Below are positions 42,901 to 51,471 of a stretch of 64,000 nucleotides of DNA, piece by piece (within the stretch, counting starts at the first letter, position 1; each line of letters starts with the position of its first letter). Where the stretch lies: positions 284,188 to 348,187 of the forward strand of contig CAJUCE010000001.1 in the NCBI GenBank assembly GCA_910584865.1. The letters are read 5' to 3'. Source of the stretch: an uncultured Acetatifactor sp. (lineage in GTDB: Bacteria > Bacillota > Clostridia > Lachnospirales > Lachnospiraceae). Under the pieces are notes generated by a model. It did not search any database, was not told the origin of the DNA, and saw only the letters and a program-made list of their open reading frames with translations. The position numbers were made by a program, and so were the translations under genes.

Positions 42901-43197
42901 ATGCGTATAGAAGCATATAACCAGGTTCAGCAATTATACCAGACGAAGAAGGTGAATAAGGTACGCCAGACGGGCAGCGCGACCTATACGGACCAGCTGC
43001 AGTTCAGCAATTTCGGAAAGGAAATCCGGGCGGCACAGGCTGCGCTTTGCGGAGTGCCTGACGTGAGGGAGGAATTGATCGCTCCCATCAAAGCGCAGGT
43101 TCAGAACGGTACCTATAAAGTAGACACGGCTTCTTTTGCAGATAAGCTGATGGAGAAAGTATCTGCAATGGACAGCTTCAATGAGGAAATGAGGTAG
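42901..43197 (+). CDS. flgM: Anti-sigma-28 factor
   Basis: This 98-residue protein starts MRIEAYNQVQQLYQ and ends with the sigma-binding helices (VREELIAPIKAQVQNGTYKVDTASFADKLMEK), the FlgM pattern. It holds SigD inactive until the hook is complete and FlgM is exported. GGGAGGGAGGAG precedes the ATG. First gene of the late flagellar operon behind a sigma-28 promoter, the normal location. Confidence 0.93.
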   Translation: MRIEAYNQVQQLYQTKKVNKVRQTGSATYTDQLQFSNFGKEIRAAQAALCGVPDVREELIAPIKAQVQNGTYKVDTASFADKLMEKVSAMDSFNEEMR

Positions 43198-43205
43198 ATC
43201 GTCCT

Positions 43206-43724
43206 GTGGCTAGTTTAATGGAGAACCTGATCGACGTGCTCGGTCGGGAAAGCGATGAGTATGAGGGGCTTTTGGCCTTGTCTCAGAAGAAGACACAGGT
43301 TATCGCCAGTGCAAATCTGGAAAATTTGCAGAAAATCACGGATGAGGAACAGGAAGTGGTGGACAGGATCAGCCGTCTGGAGAAGAAACGGGCGGAAGTG
43401 ACTGCGGACATTGCCAACGTTTTAAACAAGGATGTTGAAAATCTAAAGCTTTCCAATCTGGTTGAGATGATGTCAGCCAGGCCCCGGGAGCAGGCACAGC
43501 TGGCGCAGGCTCATGACAGACTGCGCAGCAGTGTACAGGAATTGCGCCGGGTGAACGAGCAGAATAAAGAATTACTGGAAAACGCACTGGAAATGGTGGA
43601 ATTCGAGATGAATCTGCTGCAGGCTTCCAAGGCCGCGCCGGAGACGGCGAATTACACCAGGGATGCGTACAGCTCCGGTGTCCAGATGGGCACGGCCAGC
43701 GGGAATTTTGATGCAAAACAGTAG
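43206..43724 (+). CDS. flgN: FlgN-type chaperone
   Basis: This is a 172-residue all-helical cytoplasmic export chaperone for the hook-filament junction proteins FlgK and FlgL. The FlgN pattern is visible as LIDVLGRESDEYEGLLALSQKKTQVIASANLENLQKITDEEQEVV. The start is GTG 43206; ATG 43218 is an alternative. It lies 8 bp after flgM and directly before two flgK genes encoding its clients. Confidence 0.9.
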   Translation: MASLMENLIDVLGRESDEYEGLLALSQKKTQVIASANLENLQKITDEEQEVVDRISRLEKKRAEVTADIANVLNKDVENLKLSNLVEMMSARPREQAQLAQAHDRLRSSVQELRRVNEQNKELLENALEMVEFEMNLLQASKAAPETANYTRDAYSSGVQMGTASGNFDAKQ

Positions 43725-43766
43725 CCGTAAGGCACAATAATCCTTGTAGAACGAGAGGTAAATGTT

Positions 43767-45548
43767 ATGCCATTAATGGGTAGTTTATATGTTGGATCAT
43801 CGGGATTACAGACCAGTCAGAATGCGCTGAATACCACAGCGCATAATCTTTCTAATATGGAGACCACCGGCTATGTCAGACAGCAGGTGCAGCAGTCCTC
43901 CAGGAGTTATCTTACACTTTCCGTCGACGTCAAATCTGTCAATAACAAACAGACAGGTTTGGGCGTTACTTATTCCAGGGTAAAACATATCAGGGATTTT
44001 TTTCTTGACAAGGCATACCGCAGGGAATCCGGGCGCAGTATGTTTTATCAGGTGTCTTCCGATGTGATGGAAGAGGTGGAGAGCCAGCTGGGAGAGCTGA
44101 ACGGAGAGGCTTTCCAGGGGACATTGACAGACTTCTGGACAGCGATTCAGGAATTGGCAAAGGATCCGGCCAGTTCCGTGACACAAGGACTCCTGGTGCA
44201 GAGAGCGGCGGAATTCGTCCAGAGGGCGGAGGCGGTGTACGACGGTTTCTGTGCGTACCAGGACAATCTGAACGCAAAGGTAAAGGATCAGGTAGATAAG
44301 ATTAATGCCTACGGAAAGCAGCTGACGAAGCTGAACGAGGCCATCCGGTCCATCGAGGCGGGCGGTATTGAGAGTGCCAACGATATGAGAGATGCCAGAG
44401 ACCAGATACTGGATGAACTGGCAGAGATGGCGGACATCGACTTTGCCGAGGATGTGAACGGCAATGTGTGGGTGAAAGTCGAAGGGATGGATTTCGTAAA
44501 AGGGGACAAATATTACGAAATCGGATTACATACAGATGATGCCACAGGCTTCTATACGCCGTTCTGGTTTCAGAATGCCACATTTAAGACCCTGCCCAAC
44601 GGTACCAGAGAGTACAATATCGACGGTGCGGAAGTCTTTAATCTCAACAAAGAGATCTCATCCGATCTGAATACGGATATCGGCGGATTGAAGGCTATAT
44701 TGCTGGCAAGAGGAGATCACAGGGCCGACTACACTGACGTGGCCGATCCGGAGAAATACAAGGGTGTGTCCCAGTCGGTGATCATGAATATCCAGGCGGA
44801 ATTCGATCAGCTGATTCACAATGTGGCTACCAAGGTGAATGAGATCCTGGCCGGAGCTGCCGGGGTGAAGGTGGCGGAGGACGATATAAAGGATGCGAAC
44901 GGAAACCTGCTGGTGAAAAAAGGGGAAGCTTACTGCGACAGTACAACCAACGGCTATATGCGCAAAGACGACGGCAGCCCTATTCAGATGTTTGCCAAGG
45001 TGGCTTCCGAAGGATACCGGAAGGTGACCGCCACGGTGAATGTGACGGATGATCAGGGGAATGTGACCGGCACGGAAGAGCGGGATTTCTGGATTTATAA
45101 TGAAGAAGCCGCCGGGAAGGCAGAGACACTTTATTCCATCAAGAATCTCCAGATTGACGATGAGCTGATGCAGAAGCCTTCCATGCTGGAGTTCCGCTTA
45201 GAGGACGGTTCCGAGGACAAAGCCACTGCGGAAGCCCTGAAAGACGCGTTCCTGAAGGAAGATTATTCTCTGAATCCCAATGTGAAGAAGAAAGCCACAT
45301 TTGTGGATTACTACGATGATCTGGTGGCACAGGTGGCCAATTCCGGGTATGCTTTCCGGAGCATCTATACGAATCAGGAGGGGACAGTGGAATCGATCTA
45401 TGCCGCCAGAGAGCAGGTGGCTGGCGTTTCCTCCGACGAGGAGCTGTCCAACATGATCAAGTTCCAGAATGCGTATAACGCATCCAGCCGTTATATCAAT
45501 GTCATCGACGAGATGCTGGAGCATCTGCTCAGTACGCTTGGTGTGTAA
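43767..45548 (+). CDS. flgK: Hook-associated protein FlgK, first copy
   Basis: This 593-residue hook-filament junction protein has the N-terminal rod/hook signature (GSSGLQTSQNALNTTAHNLSN then TTGYVRQQV) and the C-terminal helix (GVSSDEELSNMIKFQNAYNASSRYINVIDEMLEHLL). The middle carries variable extracellular domains. GAGAGG lies before the ATG. A second FlgK-family gene follows 47 bp later; pairwise, they share only the terminal domains. Which one is the true junction subunit is not clear. Confidence 0.93.
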   Translation: MPLMGSLYVGSSGLQTSQNALNTTAHNLSNMETTGYVRQQVQQSSRSYLTLSVDVKSVNNKQTGLGVTYSRVKHIRDFFLDKAYRRESGRSMFYQVSSDVMEEVESQLGELNGEAFQGTLTDFWTAIQELAKDPASSVTQGLLVQRAAEFVQRAEAVYDGFCAYQDNLNAKVKDQVDKINAYGKQLTKLNEAIRSIEAGGIESANDMRDARDQILDELAEMADIDFAEDVNGNVWVKVEGMDFVKGDKYYEIGLHTDDATGFYTPFWFQNATFKTLPNGTREYNIDGAEVFNLNKEISSDLNTDIGGLKAILLARGDHRADYTDVADPEKYKGVSQSVIMNIQAEFDQLIHNVATKVNEILAGAAGVKVAEDDIKDANGNLLVKKGEAYCDSTTNGYMRKDDGSPIQMFAKVASEGYRKVTATVNVTDDQGNVTGTEERDFWIYNEEAAGKAETLYSIKNLQIDDELMQKPSMLEFRLEDGSEDKATAEALKDAFLKEDYSLNPNVKKKATFVDYYDDLVAQVANSGYAFRSIYTNQEGTVESIYAAREQVAGVSSDEELSNMIKFQNAYNASSRYINVIDEMLEHLLSTLGV

Positions 45549-45595
45549 GGAAGCGTTACACGATTCCTAAGGTTTGAGAAAAAGGAGAATCATAT

Positions 45596-47737
45596 ATGCC
45601 ATCACAATTTTTCGGATTAAATATTGCATATACAGGATTATTGGCCAGCAATGCGTCATTGAATACGACTTCCAACAATATCGCCAATGTGCAGACACTG
45701 GGCTACAGCAGACAGCAGGTGACCCAGGAGGCGGCCAATGCCATCAGGGTATTCCAGACATACGGCTGCGCCGGCGCCGGCGTGGATGTGCTGTCCATTG
45801 AGAGAATCAGGGATCAATTCTATGATTCCAGATATTGGGTAAACAATGCCAAGGTAGGCGACTACGGTCAGAAGCAGTATTATATGCAGCAGATAGAAGA
45901 CTATTTCGATGACAACGGCCAGAATGCGGGCTTCAAGACCGTGTTCGATCAGCTGATGATCACAGGGCTTCAGGCGTGGATGGACAATGCGGACGACAAT
46001 TCCGTCAAGAAGCAGTTCGTGGGGTATGCAGGTTCCCTGACCGATTATTTCAACGGCGTGGCAGGCAATCTGGAGAAGCTGCAAAAGGATGTGAATCAGG
46101 AGATCAAGGTCAAGATCGACGAGATCAATTCCATTGCCAGCGAGATTGCTACTCTGAATAAGCAGATCAATACCATAGAACTGTCAGGCAATATGAAAGC
46201 AAATGAGCTGCGGGACCGTAGGGAGCTTCTTCTGGATCAGCTCTCGGAGGTTGTGGACGTGGAGATCTCGGAGACTTCCCTTATGGATCCCAATAACCCC
46301 ACCCGTGAGGGACAGGCGCATCGTTTCATAGTCAAGATCGCCGGCGGTCAGGTGCTTGTGGACGGGAACGAGTATAACAGGATGGAGTGCGTGGCCAGGA
46401 CGACGGATCAAAAGGTGAACCAGACCGATGTGGACGGACTCTATGATGTCTACTGGGCAAACGGATCCAAATTCAATCTCTACAATGCTTCCATGGGCGG
46501 TGCGCTGAGAGGCCTGGTGGATATGCGGGACGGAAATAACAGCGAATATTTTACGGGAAATGTTACGGAAGTGGGGACGGTACAGGACGGCCAGATTACC
46601 AAGGATACGGTTACCGTGGAAGTCGGACGGCACTATCTGACGGATCTCAATAAATGTAATCTGTCCGAAAACGGAGGCGTCATCAACCTGGGCGGTAAGG
46701 AATATTATTACGATTCCTGGACATACAGCGTACGCTATGATGCCAAGGGGGAACCGGTGTATTCCTATACCTTTACCATGTCCGCCACTAAACAGGACGG
46801 CGGTCTGAATGACAGACGTGTCACCAATGACAGAGTGGGGAAAAACGCTACGGTGGGCACAGATCTCAGCTATCAGGGCGTGCCTTACTATATGATGCAA
46901 ATGAACGAATGGGTGAGAACCTTTTCCCAGAAGTTTAATGATATCCTGAGAAGCGGCTATTCGGGCACTACGCCGGGAATCGATCTCTTTACAGGGGATA
47001 TGGTCACGGAAAATGGGCAGTATGTATTTGAGGACCATTCCGGCGAGACTGTGGAGGAGTATCTGGCCAGGGTAAATACGATGGTGGCGAACGGCATGAC
47101 GGAAAAAGAGGCCCGTATAGAGGCGCTGAAGACTTATCGGTATGATAAGGAATCGAAGGAAGCTTACAAGGATAGAGTAGATAAGCTGATGGCGCAGGTG
47201 ACGGATGCTGCGAAATATCCAAACCTGACGCCGGGTAATGAGTTGACCCAGGCGGAAGCGGAAGAAGCGGCTGTCCTCTCCGTAAGCGTAGGAAAGAATG
47301 TAACGGGCAATGACAATTACTACCTGGTGACGGGGAAGAATTTCAATGTCTCTTCCACCATGGAGAACGATCCCAGCCTCCTGGCCAATAAGAAGAAGGC
47401 TGAGGACGGCGTGGAGAATAACGACCTCATTTCCGAGATCAAGGATCTGGCTACGAACAAAGGGAAGATGAGCTTCCGGGGCAGTTCGGCATCGGAATTC
47501 CTGCAGTGCATCCTTGCCGACGTGGCATTGAATGCCAGACGGGCAGAGACCTTTTACAAGAGCTACTGTGATATTGCCTATTCCATCGACAGCCAGCGTC
47601 TCTCTATTTCGGGCGTGGATGAAGATGAAGAGGCAGTGAATCTGGTAAGATATCAGAACGGATATAACCTGGCTTCGAAGATGATTCAGACATTGTCGGA
47701 AATTTATGACAGACTGATTCTTCAGACCGGTGTATAA
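45596..47737 (+). CDS. flgK: Hook-associated protein FlgK, second copy
   Basis: The protein has 713 residues. The N-terminus is FFGLNIAYTGLLASNASLNTTSNNIANVQTLGYSRQQV; the FlgK-specific helix DEINSIASEIATLNKQI lies near 180; the C-terminus is SGVDEDEEAVNLVRYQNGYNLASKMIQTLSEIYDRLI. It is about 120 residues longer than the first copy. Two flgK genes in tandem suggest specialised junction layers or a divergent duplicate. GAAAAAGGAG precedes the ATG. Confidence 0.93.
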   Translation: MPSQFFGLNIAYTGLLASNASLNTTSNNIANVQTLGYSRQQVTQEAANAIRVFQTYGCAGAGVDVLSIERIRDQFYDSRYWVNNAKVGDYGQKQYYMQQIEDYFDDNGQNAGFKTVFDQLMITGLQAWMDNADDNSVKKQFVGYAGSLTDYFNGVAGNLEKLQKDVNQEIKVKIDEINSIASEIATLNKQINTIELSGNMKANELRDRRELLLDQLSEVVDVEISETSLMDPNNPTREGQAHRFIVKIAGGQVLVDGNEYNRMECVARTTDQKVNQTDVDGLYDVYWANGSKFNLYNASMGGALRGLVDMRDGNNSEYFTGNVTEVGTVQDGQITKDTVTVEVGRHYLTDLNKCNLSENGGVINLGGKEYYYDSWTYSVRYDAKGEPVYSYTFTMSATKQDGGLNDRRVTNDRVGKNATVGTDLSYQGVPYYMMQMNEWVRTFSQKFNDILRSGYSGTTPGIDLFTGDMVTENGQYVFEDHSGETVEEYLARVNTMVANGMTEKEARIEALKTYRYDKESKEAYKDRVDKLMAQVTDAAKYPNLTPGNELTQAEAEEAAVLSVSVGKNVTGNDNYYLVTGKNFNVSSTMENDPSLLANKKKAEDGVENNDLISEIKDLATNKGKMSFRGSSASEFLQCILADVALNARRAETFYKSYCDIAYSIDSQRLSISGVDEDEEAVNLVRYQNGYNLASKMIQTLSEIYDRLILQTGV

Positions 47738-47748
47738 AAAATAGAAAC

Positions 47749-47988
47749 CGTTCGGACACGGAACTGGAAAGCAGTGTCGGAATGGAATGAGCCCCAGAGG
47801 AAATACGGACGCATGTCCTAAGCGGCCGGAATTTCTCTGCAGGGAAGGGCTCATTTCGTTCGGACACGGAACTGGAAAGCAGTGTCGGAATGGAATGAGC
47901 CCCAGAGGAAATACGGACGCATGTCCAAAGCGGCCGGAATTCCTCTGCAGGGAGGGGCTCATTCCGTTCGGACACGGAACTGGAATAG
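47749..47988 (+). repeat. Structured leader repeat array E (family 1), 2 units
   Basis: Two 108-bp units begin 12 bp after the flgK stop. The core is CGGACGCATGTCCTAAGCGG. Arms GGAATGAGCCCC and GGGGCTCATTCC pair; the inner arms CAGAGGAA/TTCCTCTG pair, and GTGTC/GACAC closes the base. It ends GGAACTGGAATAGGAG, the ribosome site for flgL at 47998. It therefore sits inside a conserved flagellar operon. Confidence 0.88.
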
Positions 47989-47997
47989 GAGAATTAT

Positions 47998-50022
47998 ATG
48001 AGAATAACAAATCGGATTATGCAACGCAATAATCTCTCGAACATTAATACAAATAAGATATACCAGGATAAATTGAGCACCCAGATGTCCAGCCAGAAGA
48101 AGATCAATCGTCCTTCCGATGATCCGGTGGTGGCTATCAGGGCTCTGCGCCTGCGCAGCAATGTGACAGAGATCACGCAATATTATACCAAAAATATTCC
48201 CGATGCGGAGAGTTGGCTGAAGGTGACGGAGGATGCCATATCCAGCCTTGCGGACATTATCAAGAGTATGAAATCCCGCTGTGAGAAGGCTGTGAGCAGC
48301 TATCTGAATACACAGAACCGCCAGATTATTCTGGAAGAAATGCAGAATCTGGGTCAATCCATTTATGCCACCGGCGATTCGGATTATGCGGGCAGATATG
48401 TATTTACCGGGTACCGGACAGATACTTCCCTCAGTTTCCTGGAAGCAATGCAGCAGAACTATACCATCACCGAGCAGCTGGACAAGGGCGCCATTGATTC
48501 CGTAATAAAGGTGGATACGGATAAGCTCAAGGAGATCAACTCCAGTACCTATGAGAATATTGATGTGGATGAGGACGATATCTCCTCCGTGGAGGTGTAT
48601 CGGATCAGGCTGGCGTATAATGACTGTTCGGATTACGGCAAGGCGTATGAGGATTTGAAGAAGACGCAGAACGGGCTGGTGGATGATGTCACCAAGAATG
48701 CGGCGGCTGTGAATACGGCGTTGGCGGCGTCAGGCGTGCAGATCGGGAATGTGGATCTGGGGAATCTGAGTGATGCCGAGAAGGCGGAACTTAAGAAGGC
48801 TGTAGATGCAGTGGTAACGGATATGGAGTCACAAACCCCGCCGGATCAGGAAGCCATTGATAAGTTGAAGTCCTGGGAAGATAATCCGAAGGAGATTTTG
48901 GGGGATTATTACAAGGAAATTAACGACAAGTTGAAGGCAAATAACAGTATGTTGGCTGACAACGCTACAATCATGCAGATAGGTGATGCAGCCGACTTTG
49001 CTCTGATTAATAATAACTTTACTGATATTTCCGGGGCAATAGGAGGTACGTGGGGAACTGACTGGACAACGAATAAGACCGGTTTTGCCGATTTAAAAGG
49101 CGGCCCGAAGATTGAGTTTACGGATCCTACTACTCTTAAGAAGGTAGAATGGGGCGGCTTTGCGGAAGGCGGCGGGGATATTACCCTGATGCATTCCTAC
49201 GAAGACCCTTACGTTTACGCCGCCGAGAACGACGATGCCATCGTCTATATTCCGGAGACCGGCGAAATATTGTTGGGGAAGAACCGCTACGGAACCCTGA
49301 TGGGGACCAAGGACAGCGAGGCTACATCTACTGTAAACGAAGCCGAAATCCGCGTTACCTATGATAAGAGCGAATGGAAGAAGGGAGATCTGCGTCCGGA
49401 GCACTATTTCTATTGCGAAGCAGAAGGGGAAAACGGCGCAGACCCTGTCATATATAATGATACCTACCTTACGCCGAATGCAGAGCGCCAGGTAATCGAA
49501 TATGATGTGGGCTATAACCAGAGCATCCGGATCAATTCCACGGCGGACGAATGCTTTAAGCACGGTATCGGCAGAGAGGTGGATGATATCGTCAATGCAA
49601 TGCAGGATGTGCTGGACCTGGAGGGAACTGTGGCGTCTATCCAGAATATTATGGATAAGCTTCCTGCGGATGACAAGAGCCGTCCGTTGCTGCAGAAACA
49701 GCTGGATGCTGCCAATAAAGCGCTGACCCTTGCCATGGATAAGGAGCAGAAGCTTTTCGAGAAGGGTATGACCACCTTCCAGAAGTACCATGACGATGCC
49801 ACACTCTGCGTTACCAACTGCGGTTCCAGAAGCAGCAAGCTGGAACTGATCAAGAACCGCAGCCAGAATCAGAAGACCACCTACGAGACATTGAAGAGTG
49901 AGAATGAGGATATCGACATCACGGAAGTTGCTATTGAATTAGGGGCAGCAGAACTGGTTTATAATGCGGCTTTGATGGCGGCAGGCAAGGTCACACAGAC
50001 GACACTGTTGAATTATATTTAA
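47998..50022 (+). CDS. flgL: Hook-associated protein FlgL, unusually long
   Basis: The gene encodes 674 residues. The N-terminus (MRITNRIMQRNNLSNINTN, KKINRPSDDPVVAIRALRLRS) and C-terminus (IAIELGAAELVYNAALMAAGKVTQTTLLNYI) are FlgL/flagellin-like coiled-coil D0/D1 segments. Typical FlgL is about 300 residues; here the central exposed domain is expanded by more than 350. It forms the second junction ring on which filament assembles. The start ATG uses the ribosome site at the end of array E. Confidence 0.92.
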   Translation: MRITNRIMQRNNLSNINTNKIYQDKLSTQMSSQKKINRPSDDPVVAIRALRLRSNVTEITQYYTKNIPDAESWLKVTEDAISSLADIIKSMKSRCEKAVSSYLNTQNRQIILEEMQNLGQSIYATGDSDYAGRYVFTGYRTDTSLSFLEAMQQNYTITEQLDKGAIDSVIKVDTDKLKEINSSTYENIDVDEDDISSVEVYRIRLAYNDCSDYGKAYEDLKKTQNGLVDDVTKNAAAVNTALAASGVQIGNVDLGNLSDAEKAELKKAVDAVVTDMESQTPPDQEAIDKLKSWEDNPKEILGDYYKEINDKLKANNSMLADNATIMQIGDAADFALINNNFTDISGAIGGTWGTDWTTNKTGFADLKGGPKIEFTDPTTLKKVEWGGFAEGGGDITLMHSYEDPYVYAAENDDAIVYIPETGEILLGKNRYGTLMGTKDSEATSTVNEAEIRVTYDKSEWKKGDLRPEHYFYCEAEGENGADPVIYNDTYLTPNAERQVIEYDVGYNQSIRINSTADECFKHGIGREVDDIVNAMQDVLDLEGTVASIQNIMDKLPADDKSRPLLQKQLDAANKALTLAMDKEQKLFEKGMTTFQKYHDDATLCVTNCGSRSSKLELIKNRSQNQKTTYETLKSENEDIDITEVAIELGAAELVYNAALMAAGKVTQTTLLNYI

Positions 50023-50033
50023 AAAGGAGAAAT

Positions 50034-50492
50034 ATGAAGATTCATACGAAGGTTTTCGGAGAAATAGAGCTTGATGAGGCAAAGATTATTACCTTTAAAA
50101 ACGGGATTATCGGTTTCCCGGAACTGAAGAAATTTGCCCTGCTCCACGATGAGGAAAGAGGAACCGGCGCAGGCATCCGTTTCCTCCAATCTCTGGAGGA
50201 GCCGGGATTTGCCATGCCGGTAATGAACCCGCTGGATGTGAAGCCGGACTATGATCCGGAAGTGGATGATGAACTGCTGGCCAGTGCGGGGAACCTTACC
50301 CCGGAGAATCTGCTGGTGCTGGTGACGGTATCGGTTCCCAGCGATCTGAAGAAAATGAGTGTAAATCTTCAGGGCCCCTTTGTCATCAACATAGACGAAT
50401 GCAAGGGCTGCCAGATTATATTGGATAACGGCAGCTACCCTGTCAAATTCCCTATTTATGATATTCTGCAGGCGGGAAAGGCAGGTGCATGA
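50034..50492 (+). CDS. fliW: Flagellar assembly factor FliW
   Basis: This 152-residue cytoplasmic protein has the FliW pattern: GEIELDEAKIITFKNGIIGFPELKKFALL, then GIRFLQSLEEPGFAMPVMNP and NLQGPFVINIDECKGCQIIL. In Bacillus FliW binds either flagellin or CsrA, releasing or imposing CsrA repression of hag translation. All three partners are in this window. AAAGGAG precedes the ATG by 6 nt, 11 bp after flgL. Confidence 0.95.
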   Translation: MKIHTKVFGEIELDEAKIITFKNGIIGFPELKKFALLHDEERGTGAGIRFLQSLEEPGFAMPVMNPLDVKPDYDPEVDDELLASAGNLTPENLLVLVTVSVPSDLKKMSVNLQGPFVINIDECKGCQIILDNGSYPVKFPIYDILQAGKAGA

Positions 50493-50493
50493 C

Positions 50494-50712
50494 ATGCTGG
50501 CATTATCCAGAAAAAAGAACGAGGCGATTATCATCAGCAACAATGTGGAAGTGACGATCCTGGAGGTAAAAGGCGATCAGGTGAAAATCGGGATCACCGC
50601 TCCCAAGGACGTGCCCATTTACCGCAAGGAAGTCTATATGCAGATTCAGGAAGCCAATAAGGAAGCCGTGAATGCGGACGGGGTGGAAGCGCTGCGGAGT
50701 TTATTGGGGTAA
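50494..50712 (+). CDS. csrA: Carbon storage regulator CsrA
   Basis: This 72-residue RNA-binding dimer starts MLALSRKKNEAIIISNNVEV and has the GDQVKIGITAPKDVPIYRKEVY core, with a slightly extended C-terminus. The ATG at 50494 lies one base after the fliW stop; the longer reading frame inside fliW is not needed. It blocks flagellin translation by binding GGA sites at the hag ribosome site. GGAAAGG lies upstream. Confidence 0.95.
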   Translation: MLALSRKKNEAIIISNNVEVTILEVKGDQVKIGITAPKDVPIYRKEVYMQIQEANKEAVNADGVEALRSLLG

Positions 50713-50728
50713 ATTCGGGTATTCCAGT

Positions 50729-50755
50729 TAATTTTTGCCGAAAAAATTCCGATAA
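50729..50755 (+). promoter_or_regulatory. Sigma-28-like promoter before flaG
   Basis: TAAT (50729-50732), a 15-bp spacer and TCCGATAA (50748-50755) fit the sigma-28 pattern with one mismatch in each box. It would start a second late transcript, flaG-fliD-fliS. Confidence 0.7.
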
Positions 50756-50831
50756 AACATTTAGACGCAATGGAATATCAAGAAGCAGGATGCTCTTGAT
50801 GTGCGGATAAACATACAAGGAGGTGTGGAAC

Positions 50832-51266
50832 GTGGCAATTGAACCTATTTCAAGTGTAATGACATTCCAGGCACAAGGAAGTGTAGTACAGAAGCCACAG
50901 GCTCACGTAGAAACAGAGAAGCCGGACAATAGCAGCACGAATACGACGGCGCCTGTTGAGTACGTAGACAAGACAACGAGTGTGGTGGAGAATGCGAGGG
51001 AGAAGGGACAGTCCAATAACGGCGAGCAGGGACAGGATCAGCAGGCATACCATGAGAAGGTCCGCAAGGCTGTAGAGGCCCTGAACAAGAAGATGTCCAA
51101 TTCCGAAGCAGTGTTTGGTATCCATGAGGATACCAATCGTGTTACGATCAAAATCGTAGACAAGAGCACCAAGGAAGTCATCAAGGAACTTCCCCCGGAG
51201 AAGACTCTGGATATGATTGCCAGAGTGTGGGAGATGGCGGGAATCCTGATCGACGAGAGAATGTAG
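50832..51266 (+). CDS. flaG: FlaG protein
   Basis: The gene encodes 144 residues from GTG 50832, with AAGGAGG 8 nt upstream. The variable N-terminal half is followed by the FlaG domain (VRKAVEALNKKMSNSEAVFGIHEDTNRVTIKIVDKSTKEVIKELPPEKTLDMIARVWEMAGILID-like). FlaG influences filament length in other bacteria. It sits in the usual place before fliD. Confidence 0.92.
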   Translation: MAIEPISSVMTFQAQGSVVQKPQAHVETEKPDNSSTNTTAPVEYVDKTTSVVENAREKGQSNNGEQGQDQQAYHEKVRKAVEALNKKMSNSEAVFGIHEDTNRVTIKIVDKSTKEVIKELPPEKTLDMIARVWEMAGILIDERM

Positions 51267-51343
51267 TCAGGGAAGCGATTTCAGCCTGACGGGGGCAGTA
51301 TGCTGAGAGATTCCGGATATCATTGGCGCTGTCGCTCTTGTGT

Positions 51344-51391
51344 GGTGCAATTTGTTTCACAGGTTCTACGGAAGTTGTGAAGCATTGCACC
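51344..51391 (+). other. Long hairpin between flaG and fliD
   Basis: GGTGCAAT (51344-51351) and ATTGCACC (51384-51391), plus TTCACA (51356-51361) and TGTGAA (51376-51381), form a 14-bp two-part stem in the 205-bp gap. No U-run follows. It could be an mRNA processing or attenuation element. Confidence 0.6.
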
Positions 51392-51471
51392 TGACGATGT
51401 CTATTGCAGACACAGGACAATGGGGACAGCCAGTTCCGAAGAAATCAGAATATAGAAAGGATGGATGGAAT

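Noticed and set aside
7478..47988. CRISPR interpretation of the tandem arrays
   Set aside because: The units have no constant repeat plus unique spacer pattern; the variable parts pair with each other within a unit, and no cas genes are present.
46184..48010. Minus-strand open frame of 608 codons across flgK and array E
   Set aside because: It is antisense to flgK and passes through the structured repeat; composition is not protein-like.
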